64,000 bases of DNA. Source: Marchantia polymorpha subsp. ruderalis (lineage: Eukaryota > Streptophyta > Marchantiopsida > Marchantiales > Marchantiaceae). This document shows positions 21,160 through 33,330 of this stretch, piece by piece; the first letter of the stretch is position 1; each line of letters begins with the position of its first letter. Where the stretch lies: NCBI GenBank assembly GCA_037833965.1, contig AP031356.1:26434501-26498500 (forward strand), written 5' to 3'. Below the pieces are notes generated by a model. The model made no database searches, had not been told where the DNA came from, and saw only the letters and a program-made list of their open reading frames with translations. A program made the position numbers and the translations under genes.

Positions 21160-23940
21160 CGAAGAGTATGAGCTACAAATCTCTTGAAAGTTCTGGATGT
21201 CTTCAAAGGAATGCCAATGACAATCAGTCATTTTTCATGAGTGAAGCAAAATCTGCTCCAGGATCAAACAAAATAGCAAAGGAAATTTCAAAAAACCAAA
21301 CGTTACACAACTGTCACTTTTATGTAATGCCAAAACGCCTTTCTACTTGTTAACCTCAGACATCATCTTTCAAAGTAGTCTAACTAAGATACTATATGAT
21401 TGACTACAATCACTTGGGGTGTAGACATATGATTTTCTGCATGTCCGACAGTCCAACGGGATGCTCAAGCCATCTGCAAGCAAAAATCACATAACCTGTA
21501 TTTTTGGACTCATGCCAATTCTACACCACTGCATCAATGCCGACATGCTGAGGCTGCCCCTCCAGAATTTTCAAGCGCAAGCATTCATATGTTTCTACTC
21601 GCAGCCCTACTTCTCATTCGAATCTTGGAAGTGTCCAGGATGGGATAGAGCCAAAGTAGTTGATGGAATTTATTCAATACTCTTTTGAACTTCTCCAAGC
21701 ATTCTTTTCAATTTTCCTGGTTAGAATGCAAAGCTTTGGTGTGCACGCATGATGAGAATAAGTTATATGAGCCTATTGCTTCTAGTATATGTTTCGGACG
21801 TTTTGTTTTTTTTTTTATCTTTTTCTTATCGCAGATCCTTAGGTCTTCACAGTTTTTAGAGCTATGCGCGCTCTTCAAAGCTTCATGATGAATGTTGGGA
21901 GACAGCTCTCACTGATGGTTTTTATCAACGTCCATTTTTGCTAATCTCACCAACAAAAATAGATTACAGTATCTTCAAGTGTCAACAAGAGGAACTCGGA
22001 GCTTCTTGCTTCACTAAAATTCACAAAAAATTACACTTAAACGATCGAGCAAGAAAAGTCCAACATGTACTGAAGGCCAAAAAATCTCAGTAATTTCTCT
22101 CAAATTGCGTTTATGTTCACTATGCTACTAATTGTAACAAAAAATGAGGAAATTTCATTAGAGTAGACTTAGTAGACTTGCAGATAAGGTCCCATTGTTG
22201 AGGAAAAAACATTAAGCTAGAGCATCTACTAAACTAAAACACCTCAAACGAAATAAATTTCCACATGATTTGACCCAACTTCAATCAACAATAATGGCAA
22301 ATCAGAATTAATAATACACTCATATCCAGCTTCATCAAATTGACCAATCAACATAAGATCTTCGCACCAAGATTGCATTGCTTTTTGTTGTTTATGAATA
22401 CCGGAGTTAAAAACATCCAGCCATATTCATGATCATTATTTGTAAACCTTTAATGTAGGGAGTAGTTAGTTATCTCTCAGTTTGGGCTAATTATTCTTCA
22501 TCCTAGGCTAATGTGCACTACTTTTCCCCTTTTCTCTTTGCCCGCAAAGATTATATCAATGAGCTCTGACCAATCACATAGCTCTGTTTAGTAGGGTGAA
22601 GGCTAAATAGTATAAACTGAGGGATAACTAGTCTATCCCTCAATCTATAAAGACTCTATATTGTGTACAATGTACTCACTATGTCAGAAAACTGTAAATC
22701 AGCAAGTGGCTGCTGATTTTAGCATCTCCATATAACTCATACGGTTCAACAATGAACAATAAAAAACAGAAGATCAAATGTTCATATCTAGAGTAAAAAC
22801 TTCAGATATGAACATGTTGATATTTTGAAGAGGAGTAGACTATTCATAAATATGCACAAATGATGTTCTTTTGATTTTCGTATAAAAAACTGACCGCCAT
22901 TGCCAGATCTAGAAACAAGGAGACAACTAGATGAATCATAGAGGAAAATGGTGAGATACATGTGAAAGAAGCCACATAATGACCTTGATGAGCTCAAAAA
23001 AACATTATTTCTTTGAATACAAAATGATTTCTACTTATAGTACGGACTTTGCTCCTATATGAGGCTAAGTTGGACAAATCTACAGAAGCTCAAAAAGTTA
23101 CACCTCGTAGAGATAGCTCTAAATGTCATGAAATGATATACTTCTTTGTTGTCCAATCAATCTACAGATATTTTGTAAGATACTCTAAAACTTCCTTGTT
23201 GTGATTTTTTGCTTTGTCATGTTGTTTAATTTTAGTTTTCTAGCTTCTTAAACTCATCTTTATATTATGCAAGGGAAAAATCTTCTAATTCAAGCTAGAT
23301 ATTTATCCTACTTACTTAGATCGATATATCTATTTGAAAAGTATCCATTTACGTGTATATAGTCAGATCTGCTCTGACTAAAGATCCTCATTATCATAGT
23401 GTGTATTTATCACTATTAAAATATACTATGATAGATTGTGGTTTTTTCCACAAATCATTATTTTGAATAATTAATCGTGAATTGCGTGTTCAATTGATTG
23501 TGCTTGTGTATAAAGGCCATCCAAAGTATAATTGTATATCAGTGATTCCTTGATCACCGAGTGTAAATTTCAAATCCTAGTCTTGTATCAAAAACTTAAA
23601 GAGATTATAATAGATTAATGAAATAGAATGATCATTCTTTCAAATGATTCAAGAGACAAATTTGAATGTTTGACATAAGAATTGGCAGCCATGAGGTTTG
23701 AGTAAGCAAGATATGAGATAATGAAAACAATAGATGTAATGACTATTTGTTTTAAGAAGAATAAATCAAGGAAAAAACCAAAAGCTATGGATTTAAGCAA
23801 GACATTGAGGCCAAAATCTTCCAACAACAAAATAAATCTTTAAAAGCATAGGTTGGGATTTGTTATTATTCATTTGCAATTTTTTTCTTCTATAGAAAAA
23901 AATGTATGAGTATTATAAATAATCTTTTTTGGTTGATAAT
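21160..23940. other. AT-rich stretch, no gene recognised
   Basis: Apart from the LTR-like fragment at 22445-22800 this region holds short frames only, on both strands, with no domain signal. Poly-A/T runs are common. It is probably decayed repeat DNA. Confidence 0.35.
22445..22800 (+). repeat. LTR-like fragment with a 9-bp hairpin
   Basis: A stretch with CCAATCACA, a TATA-like TATAAACTG and the perfect hairpin TGAGGGATA (22618-22626) / TATCCCTCA (22634-22642) looks like the U3/R part of an LTR: short leader, repeated CT-like motif, AT-rich flanks. No paired copy or target duplication was found. Confidence 0.25.
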
Positions 23941-23949
23941 ATCGAGAAA

Positions 23950-24700
23950 TAATTTCATCTCAAAGAATTGTCAAACAAGTTTTATGTTTTTTTAGCGGAA
24001 TGAGGTTTAAAATTTTGAGATACTTGGAGAGCACATAAGTGATGAAATGAAAACTTTTCATCTTTGCAGTTTATTACATGACTTCTATAGGTCATTGTCA
24101 CTGTGTTGCTACATCATGATATGAAAAGAATCACTTACAACAAAGTTGTATCTTTTTTGTTGACTCACGATTTATAATAGAAAATGATGTTGTCATACTT
24201 TTCAATTTTTCGTTGGTATGGCACTTAATGTGACTCCACGTTAGTTAATATCACAGAATGATAAGGTTGACATGCATTTTGGATCTAGAGATAGATACAA
24301 CTTTAGAGTATAAATCACTCAAATGCATGATATTATTTTGTTGAAAATGTGGCAGAAATATCCACATCCAGAAGCATTAGCATGTGAAAATCAAAAGTAT
24401 TGATATTTCTTCAGCCAATATGGCTCAAGAGTTTGATGTAAAAATGGATAATTTGTTAGACAATGAATTATGCTATCAGAGTCATATCTTATGCTGTTCA
24501 TCAAAGAATTTTGATGATGTTTAAATTTTAAATCGTGGATATTTTTATCACATTTGTGCTATTAGAAAGTTTTTTTAATTTTTTTGGTATCAAAAAATTA
24601 AATTCTTACGAAAAATAATCAACTTTGTAGGATTAAAAATATTGCATCTGTCAAGCTTTAAATGTTGATGAAGTTTAACATACATTGATACAAATCAGAT
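23950..24700 (+). mobile_element. gag: Fossil copia-type gag trace
   Basis: On the + strand, 24038-24173 shows residues typical of copia gag (UBN2-type): SDEMKTFHLCSLLHDFYRSLS, then MKRITYNKVVSFLLTHDL. The known family pattern is a '..LL.SLP..YR.L' segment followed by 'LT...V...LL..E'. The trace is broken in several places, short and AT-rich. What surrounds it, to about 26600, may be the rest of the same old element, but nothing else is clear. Confidence 0.4.
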
Positions 24701-26683
24701 TTATATTTAATATGCAAAAAAAATTAGAATGTTAGATTCAAAAGATTTTGAGTGTAACTCTAAAAATAAAATGTTCAAGATGAAAATATGAAATGAAATT
24801 ATGTGAAAAAATCACAAGCATAACAATCTATACATGCAAGAGTGCATTACAGTTTGTGGTGAAGTCAACTTTACTAAAACTCAAGCTAAGATGTTTCATA
24901 TATTACACTTTAGTCTATGACACATTAATAATAAGAATATTTATATGAAATTTTTTGATGTTGAACATCACTATTCAAAGAATTCTTTTTTGTACGTATA
25001 TCTCACTCTGTATGAGGATTCTGGACTCCTAAGTAATAAAAGAGAATCTCATTCTAAGATGAAACATAACTTTGGAAGATGAGAGATACTTAATATGATG
25101 TTTTTTGTCTTCTATAGATCATATCAATAAATCTAAAGAGATAATATTTTATCTTCACCATCCATTTTACTTCCACTGAATTGATGATATCATAGATAAT
25201 ACTAACAAACATATAAATTGTTGATGCAATGCTATTGATTAACACACTAACTACATTCAATCTTTATCTAACACGCACACAAATCATTGATTATAAATTA
25301 TCACATAGCAAAAATATATCATCATCTTGAGTAACTTTTATTTTAGTTTTGATTTATACAAAAGATGGTAACAATCTTTTCTGTTTATAAAACATACATT
25401 CTCGTTGCATATTTAATCTAATTTTAAAACTATGAAATTTACATTAGCTAGTATCTAGATGATTCATATAATGAATATCATTTTTATTGAATCAAATATT
25501 TTCTTTCCAGATATTTATAGACTCAAATTTATTTCTTGAGTAACATTTTTATCTCAAATTTCTCATGATCAAAGTTGAAAGAATAGATCATGTTGTTTTA
25601 ATCATGATACATGTTTTTGCAATCATGACACAAAAAATATAAAAACTATTTTTATACGTGACAAAAGTTCTAAGATGTATGATATTTCATCAATATGTTT
25701 AAATATTACAAAAATACCAATGAATCTATGCTTAAACATTGATATTTTTACAAGAGAGAAATTTGTTGTAGATGATCATACATGATATTTTATCTGAAAA
25801 ATCAAATCTCAAAAACAAGCATTTGCATTTTTTGTTGGTTGATTCTAAGCAATAATCAACTTCTCCTTGATATAGTTGTTTATAAAGATGTTTCACAAAA
25901 TTGCTTACTTCAACTACTTTGATAAAAAAATCCTTTTCTTCTGAAAGCTTCATCAAATTTGATGGAATAATGAAATGAGCATCATATATAAGATAAAATA
26001 AACATAACTTAATGCATCATTGTTAATGCATTTACAAAGGTAGATGCATTAACAAAATAATATATATGTACATTTCACAAGAGTCAAAATAATATTAAAT
26101 TTATATGGTTTTTTTAATTTGAAAGTCCATTATTTTTACTGTTTACTTTTATTGATTTATTTTTTTACAATCAGTATGAAAACAATAATTGGTTATAATT
26201 ATTATGTAAAAAACTTGTATCATAAAATTAGTGAAATATCTACATTTATCAGTATTTAAGACTTTGCTTTATTCATGTTTCACAAAAACTGCATCGAGAT
26301 ACAATTGAACAAGTTATGAAGTTTTTATTGTCCTAGTATTCGACCTAATGTTAATAATCTTGCTCAATTTATTAAAAAAACCACATTCGAATTATTTTTT
26401 ATTTTCAAAGTTGACAACTCATTTACAAAGTACATGATGACATGTTTCAATGTTGTTATGAAATAAAAATAGGTTTTAATAAACCAATTGCTTTTTTATT
26501 ACTTGACTTGTTTTGTTCACAGACTACATAACTTTAAACATAAATCTTCACATATTTTGATATTTTAAACCAATATTAAATTTCTTGTATGTTTTTCAAA
26601 ATCTTTTTCACTTTTACATGACATGCAATGGTTGTATCATGATATTTTAATAATATTCTTGTACACAATTTTTGATCTTATGG
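24701..26683. other. AT-rich stretch, no gene recognised
   Basis: Very AT-rich DNA without a credible coding frame. It contains a perfect 12-bp inverted repeat (TTGTTAATGCAT 26020-26031, ATGCATTAACAA 26044-26055). It ends at the target duplication TAATC of solo LTR B. Confidence 0.4.
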
Positions 26684-27600
26684 TAATCTGTGATAATCCA
26701 TCCAAGGCTAAATTGCAGTATAACAGCAAAGGATCGAACCCACATGGACAGGAACAACACACAGTTGACAAGGTGTCACGTTTTAACAGACTATTGAGGA
26801 GTTTGAATTCTCAGGCTATTGTCACTCCCAGAAATACTACAAGTGCTCGACTCGAAGGTCACTCCGAGGACACACAATGTAGCGTAGTACACTCCAAACA
26901 CACTTGAAACTGTAAATGCACAACTCAGAGGTCGGTCAGGACCTCCACTTAAGATTCAGGGGGAAGTTTCCTAAGAGTACACTTAGTGGATCTTCAGGTA
27001 GTTACCCAACTCTTAACTTGCTTAAACCCTGTCACTAGCCATTGCTAGTGCAGAGCATTCGGGTTGGACTGCCTACTTCGGATGCGATTCCTTCGTCAAA
27101 CCGAAGTCACTCTCACGCGGTGAACAACACACTCAATTCACAAAACGCGTAGAGAATACAGAACTCCGAACTAAGAAACTAAGTTGTCAAAAGATCCAGT
27201 GTCACAACTTAACAGTCTATTGCCGAGTTTGAATTCTCAGGCAACTGTCATTCCCAGGAATACTGTGAAGGCTACCCTCGAAGGCGCCTCAAGCAGCGTA
27301 ACACACACAATCTGAATTCAACCAACTCTCACTCCGAAGTTAACAAAACTTCACTATGGTATTCAGAGGGGAAAATCTCGAAGGAATACAAACAGGGAAA
27401 ATCGTCCGAAGGTGTAAGTCCGAACTTGCTTAGATCTTGACTAGACTACGCTAGCTCAGAACATTCGGACGAAGGCCTTCTACTATAAAATGCGGTAACT
27501 TCGACAAGCTATAGCTCCTCTTACGCGGTGACAGAACGAAGGACACTAACGCGCAGAAAAAACGACTTCCTAAACTGAATTTCCGAAACTGGAAAATCCC

Positions 27601-27630
27601 CCAAGGCCAACGCCTTGGACTGCTTTATAC
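27601..27630 (-). promoter_or_regulatory. LTR B core promoter: TATA box plus hairpin
   Basis: The TATA box TATAAAGCA (minus, 27629-27621) is followed by a hairpin with a 7-bp stem: CCAAGGC 27601-27607 pairs with GCCTTGG 27612-27618 around a 4-base loop. Relative to LTR A (CCAGGC/GCCTGG) both sides of the stem gained a matching base, so pairing is kept while the sequence changed. Confidence 0.6.
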
Positions 27631-27700
27631 AATCTAAAATCCTAACTACCTAACACTACACTTCACCGGCTATGCCTCCTATGAGACGGCCGACGACTCA

Positions 27701-30154
27701 CTAACTCCCTACCCGTCCACTCGTCTGCTCTCCTACTCCGAGCCGCCGCAACATCTCGGTCACTTCTGCCTCAAGGTTCGCAATGGCGTCCCGCGACCTA
27801 GACAGAAATGACTCCAACCGCTTCACCACGCGCCGCCGACTCCAACTATCGCCAGACATCAAATCTGTCGCACGTATCTCCATTTCGCGCAACGTCATTC
27901 TCTCCCGCGCCGCGATCTCTCAACGAGCAAAATCTCTAAGACATTGGTCAACCCGCGAAACTAACTCCTCCCGCATGCGATCTATCACGCGCCGGTTGTG
28001 ATCTTCAACCTCTGCAAACTGTAACTCCACCTCCGCACGCTGCGTTCTCAATTCGTCGCACTGCGATTGCAGTCGACTCGATAATTCTTTGTCCGCCTTC
28101 CTCGCGGCCTCACTCTGCTCTAACGCCCGCTTCTGTCGCACGAGCTCCCCCGTCAGAATGCGGTTTTGAGCTTGCTCGGAATTGATCTCCGTCTCTACCC
28201 TCGCACGCAGCTCTTCAATTTCGCGCTGCGCCTTGCTCACCAGCTCATCTCGCAACTGAATCGCCGTCTTCTGTAGCTTCCGCGATAAGGTACACTGATC
28301 CTCGAGAAAATTGTAGCGCTCCTCCAGCTGCCGATACTTCTGGTCCAAGGCCATCAACTCGGGATTTGTCGCCACCTTCATCTGCGTCCGATTTCTGACC
28401 AGCTCAACATAGATACCACGCTGGCGGGGATCCCCGTACTTGGTCGCCTTGCGATCAAGGTACCAGAGTAGTGGTACCACTTGCTTGCAGAGCACACCGG
28501 TCGGTGTACCTCGCACCGACTTCACTTCCTCCTCCTCCGAAGGTTTGTCGTCTTCGGTCTCCAAGAGCTCTGTTGCCGCAGAAATCCTCGGCGATTCTCT
28601 CGCACTGGGTCGCGCAGCTTCCTCTGCTGCGACCTCCTCTCCATGTCCCGCTAATACTTCCAACGGGGTGGGAGAATCTGCTCCAGATGGGCCTGCTACA
28701 CCTGCCCGGACTGCTACCGCCAAAGGCGCTTGTGCCAAAGGCACACGTGTCTCCCCATCCCTGCCTTCGCCCGCAGCAACTTGCTCCAAGGGTTTCTGCA
28801 CCGAAGGCGTTTGACCCGAAGGCTCCTCCCTGAACTGCTCCTGCACCGAAGACGCTTGAGCCGTAGAACCTTGACTAGAAGGTGAGTCATTAAATGGTAC
28901 TTGCTCAAAAGGCAAGCACCTCTCCATCGCAGGCATTCTGGCCGTTGCCGCATGCCTTCCTCTGTGGCCCGAAGGCTTGCGCATTTCCTCCGAAGGCACT
29001 CGTGACTTCGGTGCAGGGAGGTCAGTCAACCTCTCAAGAACCTCTGCACTCACATCCTCCTCCGAGGATGGTGAGTCCCTTGCAACTGTAGCTCGCCCCG
29101 TGTCCGTGCTGCTATCCGCTGGTAGAATTAGCTTGCGCGCCTTCTGCTTCGGTCAGGTTGGCTCGTTGTTTGCCCAACGCCTAATTGGAACAGTGGGCAA
29201 TTCCCGCTGACTCAGGTCTGCTTCTCCATCCCACTTCCGCTTTCGGGGTGCCCGCGCTCCCCTCGGTTCTTCATCCGCTCTCAGTCGAGTTGGTGGTGTG
29301 CTGGCACGCACTTTGTCGGGGTCTGTGTCAACTTCGACATCCCTCACATACCTTCCCGGATTCGCCCGCGACAGCAAGGGAAATTGTACCCGCTCCTCTG
29401 CTGTCAGACACCCCATCGACCGATAAAAGTTGATCAAAAAAGGGGAGAGGTGATTGATCGACCCTCCCTTCTCCTCTCCCGCATGCTGCCGTGTGGCCTT
29501 CCACAAAATGCGAGCCCAATGAATCGGAGTACCCGCCAACGCCAGCTCCACAAATCCCACCTGCCAAGATGTCATATAGGTGGTTCTGTGCGGCTGCAAA
29601 ATCTGGAGGAGTGCTACCGCGACATTCCTGCGCTTGCGATCTATGTAGTCACGGGTCCTGTACCCGTTCTTGCTCGACTTGCAATTCTTGAAAAGTGTGC
29701 CGAAGAAAATTTCTTCTTCCTTCGAGAGATGCACACTCTCGCACTTGAACATGAGGTCACCTTCTTCTCCCGCGCATTGTTCCAAGACCTGCTCCCAATC
29801 ACTCACTCGCCATCTCTCCGGATGCGCTCGGTAACCTCGCGGAGGTTGGTCCTTCTCGCGCAGCCACTCCCGGACCATCGCCGAGCACACCCAATTCCAC
29901 CCCCACAGAAGAAAGTCGAGCTTCACCACCATTAGCTCATCTTGAAACACCCGCAATCCGACCTGCGGCACTCGCAGTGGAACTATCCGCAGCGGAATCG
30001 ACTTGGCCATTGAATGCTCAAAAATCTCTGCGACCTCTCTGCTCTCTCTGCAAACTCTCTGCAAACTCGGCTGCTGTGCGTCGCAAGCTTGAAGTGAGTG
30101 CAAAATTGGAAATGTGTGAATGGGCTTCTTCTTTTGGCGATCAAGAACTCTCAT
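27701..30154 (-). CDS. Coding region inside LTR B, homologous to both LTR A ORFs
   Basis: Two proteins lie in the same order as in LTR A. The first has a likely ATG at 30010-30008, where it aligns with the LTR A copy. It carries KLDFLLWGWN, NGYRTRDY, LQPHR, GTPIHWARIL and HLSPFLINFYR over its ~230-residue core, followed by a low-complexity tail. The second has an acidic stretch, VVPLLWYLDRK, YVELVRNRT and a long coiled coil. The region is broken in about two places. No insertion separates the two parts here. The first part is gap-free alignable with LTR A over its core, which suggests it was kept under selection for some time. The function is not recognised. Confidence 0.6.
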
Positions 30155-30192
30155 AGTTCGACACTTGGGCTAGCAGCGACCCACTTGAATGC

Positions 30193-32588
30193 TGTAATAA
30201 CCCACCAAAGGCTAAAACTGCAATATAGTGGTAGAAAGTTCAAACCCACAGGGACAAAGGCAACACACAGAGTACAAAGTGTCACATTTAACAAACTATT
30301 GAAGAGTTTGAATTCTCTGGCGACTGTCACTCCCAGAAATACTGCAAGTGTTCACTCGGAGCTCACTCGGAGGTCGCACAGTGCAGCGTAGTTCACTCAA
30401 CACACACACACACACACACACCTGAAACTATAGAAACACCACTCAGAGGTCGGTTAGGACCTCTAATTAAGATTTCAGGGGGAAAGTCTCTCACGAATAC
30501 ACTCAGCGTATCTGCAGGTAGTGACTCCCAACTCCGGCTTTTACAACCCTTCCACTAGTTTCTGCTAGCACAGGGAACCCGGATTGGACTTCCTACTTTG
30601 GATCGAAGTCACTCACACGCAGTGAACAACACACTCAACTCACAAAACGCGCAGAGAACACAGGTCCAACTAAGAGACTCAACTGAGAGACGATCCAGTA
30701 ACACACCATAACAGTCTATTGAAGAGTTCGAATTCTTGGGCACTTGTCATTCCCAGAAATACTACAGGGGTTATCCTGAAAGCACCTGCTGCAGCGTAAC
30801 CTAAAATACAACCAACGCTTACTTGAAGTAACAAAACTTCACTTTGGCATTCAGGGGAAAAATCCCGAAGGAGTACAATCAGGAACAATCACTCGAAGGT
30901 GTAAGGGCGAAACTATTCAAGTATCTAACTAGTCACTGGCTCTAAGCATCGGCAATCACCCGCAGGTGTAGATCCAAACTACTCAAGTCTCTAACCAGTG
31001 TACTAGCTCTGAACATTCGGCCGAAGACATTCAGCTACAAAATGCGGATCGCCAAGTTGTAGCTCCTCTTGCGCGGTGACAGAACTAAGGACACAAACAC
31101 GCAGAGAAAATGAGTTCCTGATCTGCACTTCCGAACTGGAAGAATCCCAAGGCAAGACGCCTTAAACTACTTTATACCTTCTAAGTCCTAATTAACACTA
31201 CACTACCTACTATGGTGCGAGCCGCAACAGATCCTACACCTGAGGAGTCGGCGGCTGACTTCTCCTCTAATTTACAACCTAAATCTAACCCTAACCCTAG
31301 ATCTGAATCCTAAGCCTACTGTACAGAGCCGCCAGCGTCTTTAACCGCTTTACATCCAAGATCTGAGGCTAAAAATTTGGACGCATGCGTGGCCGGCTGA
31401 GACCAACGGCCCCACCAAATTTCAGATCCATCCGACCGTCCATCGCAAAGATATGGGCCCCGCAAGATCTCTGAACCTATGCCAAAATTCCTTCTCAAAA
31501 ATCCGAGGTCCGGGGTACCCACATGCCGCTTGAATGCCGTTCCCGCGATTATGGATAACGGCCTGCTCCTCACGTGCGACTGCACGCCCCGCCGTCCTGC
31601 TTCCCACACTTGACATAATCCTGCCAACTTCCGCCATCGAGAATCTTCTGCCACGTGGCGCCGAAGAGTAGCGAGTAGCGAGTCGGTAGCGAGTAGGAAG
31701 TAGCGAGTAGCGAGTAGCGAGTAGGAAGTAGGAAGTAGCGAGTAGCGAGTAGCGAGCCGGCGTGTAGGAAGTAGCGAGTAGCGAGTAGGAAGTAGCGAGT
31801 CGCGAGTAGGAAGTAGCGAGTAGGAAGTAGCGAGTAGCAAGCCGGCGTGTAGCGAGTAGCAAGTAGCGAGCCGGCGTTCCCCGCCGGCTCCCTACTCGCA
31901 ACTCCTTGGCCCGAAGGCCCTTGCGCCGAAGGCTCCCTATCAGTAACTTCCGACACTCATAACTCATTGATCTCTTATCAGTTCCAAGAGTTCTTGAGCT
32001 CGTTAGAACGAACATGTTGAGCTCTTTCCAACGAGACCCTAACCAAGTCAAGGCAATATGAATTGAGAAAGTACTGAGGGATTCACTCTTCCGCCAAAGG
32101 CGTACCGCCGAAGGCACTCTTCCGCCAAAGGCCCTTGCCCCGAAGGCGTCTACCGCCGAAGTCTCATCTTCCGGCGGTTCTTCCGCCGAAGGCGTACCGC
32201 CAAAGTCGCTCTACCGCCAAAGGCCCCCCATCAGTAACTTCCGACACTCATAACTCAGTGACCTCGCATCCGTTTCACAAGTTTTTAGGCTCGTTAGAAC
32301 CAGCACGTTGAGCTCTTTCCAACAAGACCCAAAGTAACTCAAGGTATTACGAATTGAAAAAGTTATGAGTGATCTACCGCCGAAGGTGCTCGAAGCGGGT
32401 CGTGCAGCATGAACCGCCCGTTCCATCCCAAGCGTTCGCCTGTGGCCTAAGCCCAAAACCCCTTGACTGTCCTCGATCCTCTTTTTACTCTGGTTTTGCG
32501 TACCAATTACTATTTACAGCTGCTACCGCGGTACTTACTATTCAAAAATGTTTTAGTTCCGACGAAAAACAAAAAGTGGGTTACCACA
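30193..32588 (-). mobile_element. LTR C: ORF-less solo LTR nested in LTR B
   Basis: On the minus strand it runs from TGTGGTAACCCAC (32588) to ...GGGTTATTACA (30193). It is 2.4 kb and lies inside LTR B. The flanks AATGC (30188-30192) and ACTGC (32589-32593) look like a target duplication with one change. It shares with LTR A and B the ends, the TATA box (31176-31167), the adjacent hairpin (31149-31163) and the duplicated leader box. It lacks the coding region: in its place is about 0.4 kb of unrelated sequence and a heptamer minisatellite. A ~110-bp U3 box (with GAGCTCTTTCCAAC) occurs twice (about 31968-32075 and 32262-32370) and once in LTR A (about 6450-6560). There are no internal genes, hence a solo LTR. 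Confidence 0.82.
31664..31873. repeat. Heptamer minisatellite in LTR C
   Basis: About 200 bp consist of the 7-base units GTAGCGA and GTAGGAA in mixed order, with occasional GCCGGCGT interruptions. On the minus strand all frames are open over the array because seven is not a multiple of three and no unit carries a stop, which creates several spurious long frames. It occupies the place where LTR A and B carry coding sequence. Confidence 0.85.
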
Positions 32589-33330
32589 ACTGCTATGCCG
32601 GCGTTTAGGCATAACTGTCTGATTCGCACAGGCGAATTCACGCTCCGCCATTGCACGGACTCCCACACTTGTACATTCAACTTAATCTCGCCGATTTCCG
32701 CCGACGCAGCTCTCCGTCCGCTTATCGCCGAAGGCGCTACCGCCGAAGGCGCTCGCGGCGAAGTCACAAGCTTCCGCCGTTTTCTTTTTCTTTTCTTCTT
32801 CCGCCAAAGGCGCATCCTTCCACCAAAGGAGTGTCCTAGAGGCGAAGGCACTGCCTTCCGCCGAAGACGAACCCTAACGAAGACGGCGCTAGCGACGAAG
32901 GCGCTTCGCCCAAAGGAGTCTACAACCGAAGGCGAAGTCTAGTGACGAGGTTGAACCCACCGACAAAGGAGTTCCGTGATACATGTTTCGTACGTCTTCC
33001 GCGATAGCGCCTCCACCAAGGAGCTTGAGCCGAAGGCGCTTCTTTCTACTTGCGCCGAAGGCGCTTCAGCCGAGGGCTTCGCAGCAAAGGAGCTATTGCA
33101 TAAGGCGTCTGAAGAGGTGCCTGTAGCATGAACCGTCCGTTCCGTCCAAGGCGCTCGACCGTGATCTAAGCCCAAAACCTCTAGACTGACCTCGAATCCC
33201 CTAGACCCCGAGATTTTCTTTTTACTCTATTTTCACGTACCGATTACTATTTACAGCTGCTACCGCGGTACTTACCTTTCAAAAATGTTTTAATTCTGAC
33301 AAAAAACAAAAACCCCGTTACCACATAATC

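Larger units (their letters stand above)
26689..33325 (-). mobile_element. LTR B: solo LTR of the LTR A family, interrupted by LTR C
   Basis: On the minus strand it runs from TGTGGTAACGGGG (33325) to ...GGATTATCACA (26689). It is flanked by a perfect 5-bp target duplication TAATC (26684-26688 and 33326-33330), with no primer-binding site or internal genes, so it is a solo LTR. Without the nested LTR C (30193-32588) and its target repeat it is about 4.2 kb. Parts in minus-strand order: 5' U3 (33325-32594), coding region (30154-27701), TATA box and hairpin (27629-27601), and a leader with the duplicated box (27267-26784). The intact target duplication and alignable coding region suggest moderate age, but it is older than LTR C. 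Confidence 0.88.

Noticed and set aside
31265-31300. Telomere-like CCCTAA units
   Set aside because: Only two or three imperfect copies lie inside LTR C, too few for an interstitial telomere tract.
31664-31873. CRISPR-like repeat array
   Set aside because: The units are 7 bases long without unique spacers; this is a minisatellite in a plant LTR.
31316-32117. Three overlapping long minus frames with LLATRYSLL repeats
   Set aside because: They come from the stop-free heptamer array in LTR C and have no conserved partner in LTR A or B.
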